45,540 bases of DNA from Alphaproteobacteria bacterium (GTDB lineage: Bacteria > Pseudomonadota > Alphaproteobacteria > UBA9655). The stretch covers positions 4,318-49,857 of the forward strand of contig JABDDK010000008.1 in NCBI GenBank assembly GCA_013287665.1, written 5' to 3'. The notes beneath the pieces were generated by a model, which was not told the origin of the DNA, did no database searches, and worked only from the letters and a program-made list of their open reading frames with translations. Positions 8,334 to 16,583 of the stretch are shown here, piece after piece (the stretch's first letter is position 1; the number at the start of each line of letters is the position of its first letter). The position numbers and the translations under genes were made by a program.

Positions 8334-9131
8334 ATGGAACATCAACCCAATCGTTCTTGGAATCCTTTTAAAACAAATCATTCCGCCATTGAACAAATTC
8401 CTGGGCTTCCCATCGCTATTGATATTCAAAACCTTTCCGTCTCTTATCCCAACAATCGTGTTATCGAGGGGTTGACCTGTCATTTTGAAGCCCCTGAATT
8501 GTGGGCGATTGCAGGCCCTAATGGGGCGGGTAAGAGCACTCTTTTGAAAGCCCTCTTAGAATTACAGAAAAACAATGGGGGTAAGATTGCTTTTCATGGC
8601 TTTTGCCCGTGTGATATCGCTTACCTTGCGCAACAAAATCAACTGGATCGTCAGTTTCCCTTAACTGTTGGAGATACGATTGCGATGGGCCTCTTTCGCG
8701 AAGTTGGCATTTTCCGGAAATATACACCCGAACAAAGAGACAAGATGCAGGCCGCTCTTGAACAAGTGGGTCTGGGTTCATTTGCAAAGACGCCTTTGCG
8801 TGCCCTTTCCGGGGGTCAATTTCAGCGGGTTTTGTTCGCGCGCCTGATCCTTCAAGACGCTCCTGTTATCTTCTTGGATGAACCCTTCACCGGTGTTGAC
8901 GGCAGGACTATTGATGATCTGATGAAGCTTTTACAGTTTTGGGTGAAGGAAGGCCGCCTTGTTATTGCTGTCTTGCATGGGGTTGACTTGGTTCAGGATT
9001 ATTTCCCGAAAACCCTTCTTATTGCGAGAGGCTTCTATATGGCTGGGCCCACAGAAGAGGTTATGACGAAGGAAAATATGAAGTTGGCCGTATCCGCCTC
9101 ACGCCAATGGGAATCGGAGTTTATAACATAA
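8334..9131 (+). CDS. Metal (Zn/Mn) ABC transporter ATP-binding protein, ZnuC/AztA-like
   Basis: This 265-residue ABC ATPase has Walker A GPNGAGKST (near residue 61), signature LSGGQFQR (near 161) and Walker B VIFLDEPFTGVD (near 180). The LFREVGIFRKYTPEQR segment and VLHGVDLVQDYFP resemble the ATPases of zinc or manganese importers, especially the AztA type. It has about 25 extra N-terminal residues (MEHQPNRSWNPFK) compared with usual members; no better internal start is evident. Its stop overlaps the permease start (TAATG at 9129). It energises uptake of a divalent metal with the next two gene products. Confidence 0.87.
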   Translation: MEHQPNRSWNPFKTNHSAIEQIPGLPIAIDIQNLSVSYPNNRVIEGLTCHFEAPELWAIAGPNGAGKSTLLKALLELQKNNGGKIAFHGFCPCDIAYLAQQNQLDRQFPLTVGDTIAMGLFREVGIFRKYTPEQRDKMQAALEQVGLGSFAKTPLRALSGGQFQRVLFARLILQDAPVIFLDEPFTGVDGRTIDDLMKLLQFWVKEGRLVIAVLHGVDLVQDYFPKTLLIARGFYMAGPTEEVMTKENMKLAVSASRQWESEFIT

Positions 9132-9982
9132 TGTATGAATTTTTCATTGCCCCATTCTTGGATTATATATTCTTAAAACGAGCCCTGCTTGCCTGTACGG
9201 CTCTAGCTTTGGGCTGCGGTCCTGTGGGTGTTCTACTTGTGTTAAGGCGCATGAGTCTTATGGGCGATGCGTTAGCCCATGCGATTCTGCCAGGAGCGGC
9301 CATTGGATTCCTCGTTGGGGGATTGTCCTTACCCATCATGGGGTTAGGGGGCTTTCTTGTTGGCTTTATTGTGGCCCTTCTTGCGGGGGCAATCTCTCGA
9401 TTTACCATCCTCAATGAGGATGCAAGTTTTGCGGGTTTCTATCTCGTATCCCTTGCGATCGGTGTGCTTATCGTCTCCACTCAAGGGAGTCAAGTAGACC
9501 TTATGCATCTTCTGTTTGGAACTGTATTAGCTGTTGATAATATATCTCTCATTATGGTTTCAAGCATTACAACAATTACACTTGTTGTCTTAACCATTAT
9601 TTATCGTCCCCTTATTATTGAATGCTTCGACCAAGGATTCCTGCGGGTTATTGGGGGGAGGGGGAGTCTGTATCATTTCATCTTTTTGATCCTTGTCGCC
9701 CTCAATCTTGTGGCTGCTTTTCAGGCCCTCGGAACACTGATGGCGCTCGGTATGATGATGCTCCCTGCCGTATCCTCACGCCTTTGGGCACATCATGTTT
9801 GGTCGCTCTTCCTCTTCTCAAGCTTCTTTGCTGTAATCTCTGGTTATCTGGGGCTTCTCCTTTCCTATCATTTGGAATGGCCATCCGGTCCTTCCATTAT
9901 CTTAATTGCGGGTGTTATATATGGGATCTCACTCGTCATCGCTCCTTTTGGAGCCCTTAAACAACAACAAGGTATGGCATAA
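9131..9982 (+). CDS. Metal ABC transporter permease, ZnuB/AztB-like
   Basis: This 283-residue membrane protein has seven to eight hydrophobic segments. It carries the family signature LRRMSLMGDALAHAILPGAA (residues about 39-58), a well-known motif of the ABC-3 metal permeases. The start is placed at ATG 9131, overlapping the ATPase stop, with ggag ten bases upstream. An earlier in-frame ATG at 9107 lies within the ATPase gene and lacks support. Its own stop TAA overlaps the next ATG at 9982. The three genes are therefore translationally linked. Confidence 0.9.
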   Translation: MYEFFIAPFLDYIFLKRALLACTALALGCGPVGVLLVLRRMSLMGDALAHAILPGAAIGFLVGGLSLPIMGLGGFLVGFIVALLAGAISRFTILNEDASFAGFYLVSLAIGVLIVSTQGSQVDLMHLLFGTVLAVDNISLIMVSSITTITLVVLTIIYRPLIIECFDQGFLRVIGGRGSLYHFIFLILVALNLVAAFQALGTLMALGMMMLPAVSSRLWAHHVWSLFLFSSFFAVISGYLGLLLSYHLEWPSGPSIILIAGVIYGISLVIAPFGALKQQQGMA

Positions 9983-10848
9983 TGCGTAGTTTATTCATTC
10001 TTCTCCTTCTTTCCTCGAACTGTTTTGCAAAACCCCTCGTGGTGACGACCTTTAGTATCCTGGGCGATATGGTTCACCAGATTGGTCAAGATAAGATTGA
10101 AGTCAGAAATCTTGTGGGCCCCAATCAAGATTCACATGTGTATGAACCAAGGCCACAAGACGCTAAGGAACTGGGGAGAGCGGATCTCGTTATCGTTAAT
10201 GGACTCGGATTTGAGGGGTGGATCGATCGTTTGATAGAAGCCTCCGGATTTCATGGAAAAAAACTCGTTGCGACAACAGGTATAACGCCTTTGCAAATCA
10301 CTTATCATGGCAAGGTTTATCTTGATCCCCACGCGTGGCACAGTCTTAAGGCAGCCCAAGTTTATGTGGATAATATTGTGAAGGGTCTTGTCGAACTTGT
10401 TCCTGATGAGGCTCCTTTTTTTAAAAAGCAAGGTGAGGCTTATAAACAAGCCATTGCTCAACTCGAGAAAGACACACAGAAACAGTTGGAATCTGTACCG
10501 CTTGATCAACGCAAGGTGATTACAAATCATGAGGCTTTTGGGTATTTGGGTCGCGATTTTGGGCTCATCTTTTCTTCTCCGCAAGGCATCAGTACCGATG
10601 CTGAACCTTCTGCAAAGGTTGTTGCTGCCCTGATTCGCCGCATTAAGGAAGAACACATACAAGCCGTGTTTATTGAAAACATCTCAAATCCAAGGCTGAT
10701 GAATCAAATTGCGAGTGAGACGGGGACAAAGGTTGGGGGTGTTTTGTACTCAGATGCTCTCTCAGCACCCGGAACAGAAGCAGATACTTACCTAAAAATG
10801 ATGGCCTCAAATTTGGCGACCATCGTTAGGGTCATGAAGAAACAATGA
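9982..10848 (+). CDS. Metal ABC transporter substrate-binding protein (cluster 9, Zn-type ligands)
   Basis: This 288-residue protein begins with a signal peptide (MRSLFILLLLSSNCFA, cleavage near 16). Candidate metal ligands are H52 (DSHVYEP), H117 (DPHAWH), H183 (TNHEAFGYL) and D258 (YSDAL). In manganese-type proteins such as PsaA and YfeA the third ligand is Glu, while TroA and zinc-type proteins have His there. This favours zinc, though the His-rich loop of ZnuA is absent. It delivers the metal to the permease in the periplasm. Its last codons overlap ubiG by four bases. Confidence 0.88.
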   Translation: MRSLFILLLLSSNCFAKPLVVTTFSILGDMVHQIGQDKIEVRNLVGPNQDSHVYEPRPQDAKELGRADLVIVNGLGFEGWIDRLIEASGFHGKKLVATTGITPLQITYHGKVYLDPHAWHSLKAAQVYVDNIVKGLVELVPDEAPFFKKQGEAYKQAIAQLEKDTQKQLESVPLDQRKVITNHEAFGYLGRDFGLIFSSPQGISTDAEPSAKVVAALIRRIKEEHIQAVFIENISNPRLMNQIASETGTKVGGVLYSDALSAPGTEADTYLKMMASNLATIVRVMKKQ

Positions 10849-11552
10849 CACTCAATACACGCGATAGAGTTGAACTCGACCATTTCCAAAGCCTCAGTTC
10901 CACCTGGTGGGATGAGGAAGGGCCTTTTCGGATTTTGCATGCGATAACGCCTTTGCGGTTGGCTTTCATTAAGGAAAAAGTCCACAAGCCTTTGAAGGGC
11001 CTTCGTATTCTTGATGTAGGCTGTGGCGGTGGTCTTCTGTGTGAGCCACTTGCTCGTTTAGGGGCTGATGTAACAGGTATCGATCCGGTTGAGGAGAATA
11101 TACGTGTTGCAAAAGCCCACGCAGAAGAGATGGGGCTGTCTATAGCTTACCTGCCCCACGCCATTGAAGACATGCCGTCCAACAGCAAATTCGATCTTGT
11201 CATTGCCTCTGAGATTATTGAGCACGTCGCTGATCCTGACGGGTTTCTCAAGGCATGTGCATCTGTTGTCATACCCTCAGGGGGTATTGTTATCACGACG
11301 TTTAATAAGACATTCAAGTCTTATTTTTTAGGTGTTCTCGTTGCAGAATATGTCCTTAAATGGGCTCCCAAAGGGACTCATTCCTGGGATAAGTTCATTC
11401 CCCCTCAAGACCTTACGAAGAAACTCTTGAATTTAGGCTTCGGTCATCAAGATATATCCGGGCTTGAATATTCACCTCTCACAAGAGAGTGGACGTTGTC
11501 CTCAAACATAGATATAAACTACTTTCTTTGGGCAACAAAAACGGAGATATAA
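10845..11552 (+). CDS. ubiG: Ubiquinone biosynthesis O-methyltransferase UbiG
   Basis: This 235-residue class I SAM methyltransferase has the SAM loop LDVGCGGGLL (residues 56-65) and D80 in VTGID for the ribose. The N-terminal HFQSLSSTWWDEEGPFRILH and the segment LGVLVAEYVLKWAPKGTHSW are diagnostic of UbiG. It methylates the ring hydroxyls of ubiquinone precursors. The start codon overlaps the preceding stop (ATGA at 10845), so it is co-transcribed with the metal importer, an unusual pairing. Length is typical. Confidence 0.93.
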   Translation: MTLNTRDRVELDHFQSLSSTWWDEEGPFRILHAITPLRLAFIKEKVHKPLKGLRILDVGCGGGLLCEPLARLGADVTGIDPVEENIRVAKAHAEEMGLSIAYLPHAIEDMPSNSKFDLVIASEIIEHVADPDGFLKACASVVIPSGGIVITTFNKTFKSYFLGVLVAEYVLKWAPKGTHSWDKFIPPQDLTKKLLNLGFGHQDISGLEYSPLTREWTLSSNIDINYFLWATKTEI

Positions 11553-12176
11553 ATGAAGAGAATTCTAACTCTAACAGGACTCACACTTATACTTTCTTTT
11601 AGTCCTGTTTTTGCGGCTTCTCATTTTCTCGTTATAAGTTGCAGCTTAAGTAAAACGAGTCATAGCGCACTTCTTGCTGAACAAGCAGTTAAGGATTTAA
11701 AGGCCCAAGGGCAAGATGTTGACTATATTGATTTACGCAACTATAAGCTCCCTCATGCAGATGGCCATGAAGGATCGGCTTACGACAACCGCCAAGTCAA
11801 AGAAATTCATGATCGCATTGAAAAAGCTGATGGAATCCTCATAGCGTCTCCGATCTATCTCAATAGTGTTGCCTCAGTGACGAAAAACCTTGTTGAGCTG
11901 ACAGCTCATCCTCATAAAGGCGTTTTGCGAGGTAGGGTATGGCAGGGTAAAGTCGTCGGCTTTCTGGGAGCCTCGGGGGGCACTTCAAGTACATATTCCT
12001 TTTTTCCTTTGTTAACGAGCTTAATCGTTGATTCAAAGGTGGTTGTTGTCCCAACATTTGCTATGGCATCGAGCAAGGACTTTAATGATAAGAATCAAAT
12101 GTCTGAAGAAACTCTCAAGAGAGTTGATGATACGACGAAAGAGTTGGTCCGCATCACGTCGGCTTTGAAGCGTTAA
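11553..12176 (+). CDS. Exported NADPH-dependent FMN reductase-like protein
   Basis: This 207-residue protein has a clear signal peptide (MKRILTLTGLTLILSFSPVFA, cleavage near residue 21). A flavodoxin-like FMN reductase domain follows: HFLVISCSLSKTSHSALLAE at the phosphate loop, ASPIYLNSVASVTKNLVEL near 97, and GFLGASGGTSSTYSF near 132. Family members are normally cytoplasmic, so export is odd. Start ATG 11553 is directly after the ubiG stop. No internal Met would give a leaderless form without losing the first strand. It might be a periplasmic or membrane-anchored flavoprotein, or a family member that lost flavin binding. Confidence 0.7.
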   Translation: MKRILTLTGLTLILSFSPVFAASHFLVISCSLSKTSHSALLAEQAVKDLKAQGQDVDYIDLRNYKLPHADGHEGSAYDNRQVKEIHDRIEKADGILIASPIYLNSVASVTKNLVELTAHPHKGVLRGRVWQGKVVGFLGASGGTSSTYSFFPLLTSLIVDSKVVVVPTFAMASSKDFNDKNQMSEETLKRVDDTTKELVRITSALKR

Positions 12177-12194
12177 GAAATTTGGGAGGAAAAA

Positions 12195-12845
12195 ATGGCA
12201 CGTTCAAGCCAAAATATGGAATTAGAAAATCTGCCACAAATTTTATGGCAATCAGGGTCGGGCGTATCTCTTAAGGCTTTTTCAGGAGAAGGGGCGAGGC
12301 CTTATCTCAATCAAATTGCTGCCTTAAGGATAGACCATTACCGAGAGTTTCCTTATCTATATGACGGATCATTTGAGAATGAAAAAAGATATCTCGATCC
12401 TTACTTTAACTCTAAAAATAGTAAGATATTACTTGTGTTTGATCTTGATAAGGTCGTTGGTTTTTCGAACTCACTTCCTCTTGCTGAGGAGTCAGATTGG
12501 TTAGTGAAACCCTTTGAAAGGGCTGACTTAAAGCCTAGTGATTATTTATATATGAGTGATTTTATTCTAAAAGCTCCCTACCGCGGGAAAGGGCTCTTGC
12601 GACGTTTTTTTGAGGCCCACGAAAAGAATGCTCACATAAATGGTTGTTCCAAACTTGCCATGATGACTGTAAAGCGTGAGCCTTCCCATCCCCAACGCCC
12701 TGAAGGATATCAACCCTTGGATGATATGTGGCGGCATTTTGGAATGGATGTGGTGCCAGAATGCGAAATTGTGTTTTTATGGAACCAAGTCGATACAAAG
12801 AAAGAAGAGCATAATCGCCTGCAAGTCTGGTCGAAGACTTTGTAG
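12195..12845 (+). CDS. GNAT-type N-acetyltransferase domain protein
   Basis: This 216-residue protein contains an acetyl-CoA binding motif YRGKGLLRRFFEAHEKNA around residue 130, with strands before it (ILLVFDLDKVVGFSNS and DYLYMSDFILKAP). The C-terminal part (YQPLDDMWRHFGM) fits the last strand-helix of a GNAT fold. The start ATG 12195 follows gggaggaaaaa. The substrate is not predictable. A palindromic repeat begins about ten bases after its stop. Confidence 0.72.
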   Translation: MARSSQNMELENLPQILWQSGSGVSLKAFSGEGARPYLNQIAALRIDHYREFPYLYDGSFENEKRYLDPYFNSKNSKILLVFDLDKVVGFSNSLPLAEESDWLVKPFERADLKPSDYLYMSDFILKAPYRGKGLLRRFFEAHEKNAHINGCSKLAMMTVKREPSHPQRPEGYQPLDDMWRHFGMDVVPECEIVFLWNQVDTKKEEHNRLQVWSKTL

Positions 12846-12855
12846 GTGAGGTTTC

Positions 12856-13001
12856 TTCACCTCTCCCCTTCGTGGGAGAGGTCGACGCGTAGCGGCGGGT
12901 GAGGGGGAGATATGACTGTAAAGAAATATCAAAGAACACTGCGTACGGCCTACCCCTCACCCGCCCTAAAGGGCGACCTCTCCCACAGGGGGAGAGGTGA
13001 A
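12856..13001 (+). repeat. Palindromic repeat, family 1, copy A (about 146 bp)
   Basis: The outer arms are inverted copies (TTCACCTCTCCCC and GGGGAGAGGTGAA). Each arm also forms a local hairpin (CTCTCCCC...GGGAGAG), and GGCGGGTGAGGGG pairs with CCCCTCACCCGCC. The core between the arms (tatcaaagaac...gtacggcctacc) is shared with copy C at 32024, so this is a mobile-like unit rather than a chance hairpin. No coding content is credible. Confidence 0.85.
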
Positions 13002-13109
13002 GGTGCCTCACAAATTTCATGAGGCTCACTTTCCCAAAGTTATTTACGATATATTAATCTTCCTATGGTTGTATTATAATGGATAAAAAATAAAGCTGGA
13101 GAAGCGAAA

Positions 13110-13271
13110 ATGACATTGCGGAACACATTAATAATATTGCTTGGCTTATCTCTTCTTGGGCTAACTTACATGTTTATCTATAAAACGGCCATTCAGCTTA
13201 GTGATGCGGGTGGATCACATCAGGTGTGCAACCCTCAAGAAGAAACTAAAATGCCTGAAACGTTTAATTAA
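13110..13271 (+). CDS. Small single-span membrane protein, 53 residues
   Basis: ATG 13110 follows a good ribosome binding site (tggagaagcgaaa) and opens 53 codons ending TAA 13271. The protein starts MTLRNTLIILLGLSLLG and has one hydrophobic segment (residues 5-25). A polar tail with one Cys and a Glu/Pro-rich end (NPQEETKMPETFN) follows. It may be an anchored membrane protein or an exported peptide. It precedes the 94-residue unknown protein by 41 bases. No family recognised. Confidence 0.55.
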   Translation: MTLRNTLIILLGLSLLGLTYMFIYKTAIQLSDAGGSHQVCNPQEETKMPETFN

Positions 13272-13312
13272 GGAATTTCCTGTATACTAATATTATTGAA
13301 CGGGAGATAAGT

Positions 13313-13597
13313 ATGCACATTATGGATGAAGGTCAGTTATTATCCGAGCAAGAAAAAGAGGCCTATTACAACCTCTTAAAGAAACACCATCATGATATTC
13401 ATCAATTTCGGCTCGTCGTGACCGAAGATCAAAAGCCCATGGATATGAATGATCTTAATTACGTTATTGTTGTTAAATTTAAAGTGACGCACCTCAAGAG
13501 CCATATGACAAAGATCTATGAAAGCAGTGCGAATTCTGGCATTTGGCTTGGGGAATTTGAAGAAGATTTAATAGCCAAAGAGTTTACGAACCACTAA
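13313..13597 (+). CDS. Hypothetical protein, 94 residues
   Basis: This is a soluble protein with no signal peptide. It starts [20 protein letters not shown] after the site cgggagataagt. It is rich in His near residue 25 ([10 protein letters not shown]) and ends with an acidic stretch ([12 protein letters not shown]). A predicted strand-rich middle ([14 protein letters not shown]) is visible. I do not recognise it. It converges on nrdR with a 14-base overlap of the coding ends. Confidence 0.65.
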   Translation: MHIMDEGQLLSEQEKEAYYNLLKKHHHDIHQFRLVVTEDQKPMDMNDLNYVIVVKFKVTHLKSHMTKIYESSANSGIWLGEFEEDLIAKEFTNH

Positions 13598-14042
13598 TCG
13601 CTGATATTTCTATAAACTTTTCAAAATCTTTTGCCTCATGGAAATCCTTATAAATCGAAGCAAACCTTACATAAGCAACAGGATCGAGTTCGAGGAGCGC
13701 TGTCATCACAAGCTCACCAATAGCTGAGGTGGGGATTTCCGTTTCACCACTGGTTTCAAATTGGCGTACAATGCCTGAGGTAACGCGCTCAATCCGTTCA
13801 TCGGAAATAGGTCGTTTGTGAAGGGCAAGACGAATGGAACGTGTCAGTTTATCCCGGTCAAATTGCTCAATTTTATCGTCTTTCTTTTTAACCAAAAGCT
13901 CACGTAGATAAACACGTTCAATGGTTGTAAAGCGGGACAAGCATTCCGGGCATTGACGGCGTCTTCTGATAGAGGTCGAGTCCTCACTGGGTCTTGTGTC
14001 CTTAACCCCAGAATCCTCGTGACTACAGAACGGACAGCGCAT
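13584..14042 (-). CDS. nrdR: Transcriptional repressor NrdR
   Basis: This 152-residue protein has the N-terminal zinc ribbon C3-x2-C6 and C31-x2-C34, followed by [19 protein letters not shown] and an ATP-cone domain (residues about 49-139). NrdR binds nucleotides and represses ribonucleotide reductase genes through NrdR boxes. It lies seven bases after glyA on the same strand, the usual alphaproteobacterial glyA-nrdR order. Length is normal. Confidence 0.96.
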   Translation of the reverse strand: MRCPFCSHEDSGVKDTRPSEDSTSIRRRRQCPECLSRFTTIERVYLRELLVKKKDDKIEQFDRDKLTRSIRLALHKRPISDERIERVTSGIVRQFETSGETEIPTSAIGELVMTALLELDPVAYVRFASIYKDFHEAKDFEKFIEISAISGS

Positions 14043-14048
14043 AATGCC

Positions 14049-15305
14049 TCACGTATATATAGGGAAACGTTGACAGAGCTCTTCAACTTTAGCGCGAGTT
14101 GTACTGATGGTGGAATCATCACCTTCTAAAACATCCGCGATCCAATGGCCGATGTTTTCAAACTCAGCGACCCCAAAGCCTCGGGTTGTGCCTACTGGCG
14201 ATCCTAAGCGAATGCCTGAGGTTATGGTGGGGGGGAGGGGGTCAAATGGAATAGGATTTTTATTACACGTGAGAGAGGCACTTTCGAGTTTTGCCTCAGC
14301 CTCAGCACCCGTAAGTTTAAAAGGACGTAAATCAACAAGAAGCAAATGAGTATCAGTTCCCTCTGTAATGATATTCAGTCCGCGCTTAACCAAAGTATTT
14401 GCTAGAGCTTGGGCATTCTTGATGACGGCTTTCGCATAATCTTTAAAATCAGGCTGAAGAGCTTCACCGAAAGCAACCGCTTTAGCCGCGATGACATGCA
14501 TGAGTGCCCCACCTTGAAGGCCAGGGAATATAGCGCTATTTATCTTTTTACCAAGCTCAGGGCTGTTGCTTAAAATCATGCCTCCTCTTGGCCCCCGGAG
14601 CGTCTTGTGGGTTGTCGTCGTCACGATATGGGCATGGGGGAAGGGGGAGGGGATAACACCCCCAGCAACAAGTCCTGCAAAGTGGGCCATATCAACCATG
14701 AAAATTGCTTCAACCTCATCTGCAATAGCTCGGATACGCTCAAAATCAATAAGCCGAGGATAGGCAGACCCACCGGCAATGATCAACTTAGGAGAGTGGG
14801 TAAGGGCTCGATTTCTGATCTCTTCATAATCAATCAGATGGGTCTCTGGATGGACACCATAAGACGTTGCATTAAACCATTTTCCCGAGAGGTTCGGCTT
14901 AGCCCCATGTGTTAAGTGACCCCCAGCAGCAAGTGACATCCCTAAGATGGTTTCCCCTGGTTTTACACAAGCAAGGAAAACGGCTTGATTCGCTTGTGAT
15001 CCGGAATGAGGCTGAACATTTGCAAACGAACAGTTAAAGAGTTTACAAGCGCGATCAATTGCAAGGTTCTCTGCTTCATCAACCCATTCGCATCCACCAT
15101 AATAACGATGCCCAGGATAGCCTTCAGCATATTTGTTTGTCATGACAGAGCCTTGTGCTTCAAGGACGGCATTTGAGACAATGTTTTCTGAGGCAATGAG
15201 TTCAATTTGATTTTGCTCACGCTTTAATTCTTTTTGTATCGAATTAAATATTGCTGGATCTCTTAAAGATAAGGGATCTGTAAAAAATTTGTGTCTATTA
15301 ACCAT
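14049..15305 (-). CDS. glyA: Serine hydroxymethyltransferase GlyA
   Basis: This 418-residue PLP enzyme interconverts serine and glycine with tetrahydrofolate. The PLP lysine is in [14 protein letters not shown] near residue 229. Other family motifs are [25 protein letters not shown] and [14 protein letters not shown]. The start is set at ATG 15305 ([12 protein letters not shown]), matching family length. The frame extends upstream to 15398, but the added 31 residues do not look like the family and overlap the divergent gene. It forms an operon with nrdR. Confidence 0.96.
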   Translation of the reverse strand: MVNRHKFFTDPLSLRDPAIFNSIQKELKREQNQIELIASENIVSNAVLEAQGSVMTNKYAEGYPGHRYYGGCEWVDEAENLAIDRACKLFNCSFANVQPHSGSQANQAVFLACVKPGETILGMSLAAGGHLTHGAKPNLSGKWFNATSYGVHPETHLIDYEEIRNRALTHSPKLIIAGGSAYPRLIDFERIRAIADEVEAIFMVDMAHFAGLVAGGVIPSPFPHAHIVTTTTHKTLRGPRGGMILSNSPELGKKINSAIFPGLQGGALMHVIAAKAVAFGEALQPDFKDYAKAVIKNAQALANTLVKRGLNIITEGTDTHLLLVDLRPFKLTGAEAEAKLESASLTCNKNPIPFDPLPPTITSGIRLGSPVGTTRGFGVAEFENIGHWIADVLEGDDSTISTTRAKVEELCQRFPIYT

Positions 15306-15386
15306 TCGTAAAGGGATCTCCCGTAAGATTCTTGTAGGATTATGGATCCTAACAGAAGAAGTTTTAAGAATCCAGGAGAGAATGAG

Positions 15387-15707
15387 ATGAAAGAACAAGA
15401 AGTACGTAAAAAAGTCAAAGCTTTAAAAGGGCTTTACTTAGAGTTGATGAGCTATTTAGGTGTGAATGCAGTGTTGATTCTCATCTGGGCAACTTTCGAT
15501 GCAAATGATGTCTTTTGGCCTAAATATATTTTGGTTATTTGGGGACTAGCATTGACATTTAAGGCTTACCGGATGGGTCTTGTTCCCCTTGTATTCCATC
15601 GTCTTTCTTTTTTGACGCCTGAGTGGGAAGAGAAGAAAATTAAAGAACTGGTTGGAAAAGTGAGCACCCAACGCAAAATTCAACTCAATCGTAACGCAAA
15701 GAGGTAA
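15387..15707 (+). CDS. 2TM-domain membrane protein
   Basis: This 106-residue protein has two hydrophobic segments ([20 protein letters not shown] and [20 protein letters not shown]) preceded by [18 protein letters not shown]. This is the pattern of the small 2TM domain family. The chosen ATG 15387 has aggag eight bases upstream. A frame-start at 15342 overlaps the glyA leader and has no good site. It ends in a basic tail. The function of the family is unknown. Confidence 0.75.
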   Translation: MKEQEVRKKVKALKGLYLELMSYLGVNAVLILIWATFDANDVFWPKYILVIWGLALTFKAYRMGLVPLVFHRLSFLTPEWEEKKIKELVGKVSTQRKIQLNRNAKR

Positions 15708-15767
15708 AAAAATTTCGTCATCGCGAGCTTGCAAAAATTCGAGATGACGTGCTATTTTTTTTACCTC
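15701..15767. terminator. Bidirectional terminator-like palindrome
   Basis: GAGGTAAAAAAAT at 15701 mirrors ATTTTTTTTACCTC ending at 15767. Inside is a shorter stem CGTCATC...GATGACG with the look of the cgtcattgcgag repeat family. It overlaps the stop codon of the 2TM protein gene. Confidence 0.55.
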
Positions 15768-15798
15768 AAAAAAGATTAATTATTCGAGGAAATGGAAA

Positions 15799-16056
15799 AT
15801 GAATAAATCAACTCTTACAGCTCTTGTTGTTTCAGGTTTTTGTATGGTAGCAGGTGAAGCGCAAGCTAAGGATATGGAAAAATGCAAAATCGTTGGTACT
15901 GATGGGAAAGGTTTGATAAAACCCAAAATGTGTGATTGTGCGGTAAAAGGAGAATTTTCTTGTGCGGGTCAGAATCCATCCGGTGATGCAGGTGCATGGA
16001 TCTTTGTTCCTAAAGGGGTTTGTGAAAAAATACTTGGCGGAACCGTCGTAAATTAG
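15799..16056 (+). CDS. DUF2282 (bufferin/BufA-like) small secreted protein
   Basis: This 85-residue protein has a signal peptide (MNKSTLTALVVSGFCMVAGEAQA) followed by MEKCKIVG, MCDCAVKGEFSCAGQ, and WIFVPKGVCEKILGG. The EKC, FSCAGQ and W-x-x-VPKG-x-CEK elements match DUF2282, the family of BufA1 bufferin precursors. These are copper-responsive peptides modified by MNIO enzymes (DUF692) with a DUF2063 partner. The mature part has five Cys, with an extra CDC-type insertion compared with usual members. No DUF692 or DUF2063 gene is in the window. Start ATG 15799 follows gaggaaatggaaa. Confidence 0.75.
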   Translation: MNKSTLTALVVSGFCMVAGEAQAKDMEKCKIVGTDGKGLIKPKMCDCAVKGEFSCAGQNPSGDAGAWIFVPKGVCEKILGGTVVN

Positions 16057-16090
16057 ATCTTATATATCCGCGAATGCTTATGAACTCTGT

Positions 16091-16131
16091 CGGCTCTCCC
16101 TCATGAATGGGCGAGCCGCGAAGTCTTTTTC
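16091..16131 (+). terminator. Rho-independent terminator after the DUF2282 gene
   Basis: CGGCTC at 16091 pairs with GAGCCG ending 16118, followed by a T-rich run (tctttttctt). It serves the + strand gene and abuts the convergent secreted-protein gene. Confidence 0.6.
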
Positions 16132-16425
16132 TTAATAGCGCTCTACATAGCAATTATAAGGGTTTCCCCAGTAATCGTAAGAGCAAACTGTCCGCTCATA
16201 AACGGGTCTTGAATAATACTCTCTATAAACCGGATAAGAGGGTGGAGCATAATAGGGTTGATAGACCGGTGCCTGATAAACGGGATAGGGAGTCGCATAT
16301 ACAGGATAAGGATATGATGGACCTACATTCAATGAAAAATTGAATTTACTCTTTGCGTCTGCTGGGTTTATTCCGATTACGAAGGTTGCTAAGAACCCTA
16401 TTGATAGGCACTTTAAAATATTCAT
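16132..16425 (-). CDS. Small secreted Pro/Tyr-rich protein with C-terminal Cys pair
   Basis: This 97-residue protein has a signal peptide (MNILKCLSIGFLATFVIGINPADA), then a repetitive PYPVY/PVYQ region (residues about 36-75). It ends CSYDYWGNPYNCYVERY. The C-terminal pattern C-x2-D-x2-G-x4-C is shared with the next three genes on the same strand. The site aggag lies seven bases before ATG 16425. No family recognised. A structural or metal-binding surface role is only a guess. Confidence 0.75.
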   Translation of the reverse strand: MNILKCLSIGFLATFVIGINPADAKSKFNFSLNVGPSYPYPVYATPYPVYQAPVYQPYYAPPSYPVYREYYSRPVYERTVCSYDYWGNPYNCYVERY

Positions 16426-16583
16426 AAAAAATCTCCTTTAACCAATTTAATACCACTAAAATATGATAACATATAAAATTCTCTTAATCCATAATAATTT
16501 TTAATATACCCAAAGGGTATAGAGCCCGAATAAATTAGACTCTATACTCTTTGTATCTCTAATCAGGTCAACTGACAACTGAT

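Noticed and set aside
12562-13029. Minus-strand open frame encoding an SPCGRGRPLGRVRG-type peptide
   Set aside because: It is produced by the palindromic repeat copy A and by antisense of the acetyltransferase gene; the similar frame at 31964-32260 arises from copy C. No start signal or conserved protein.
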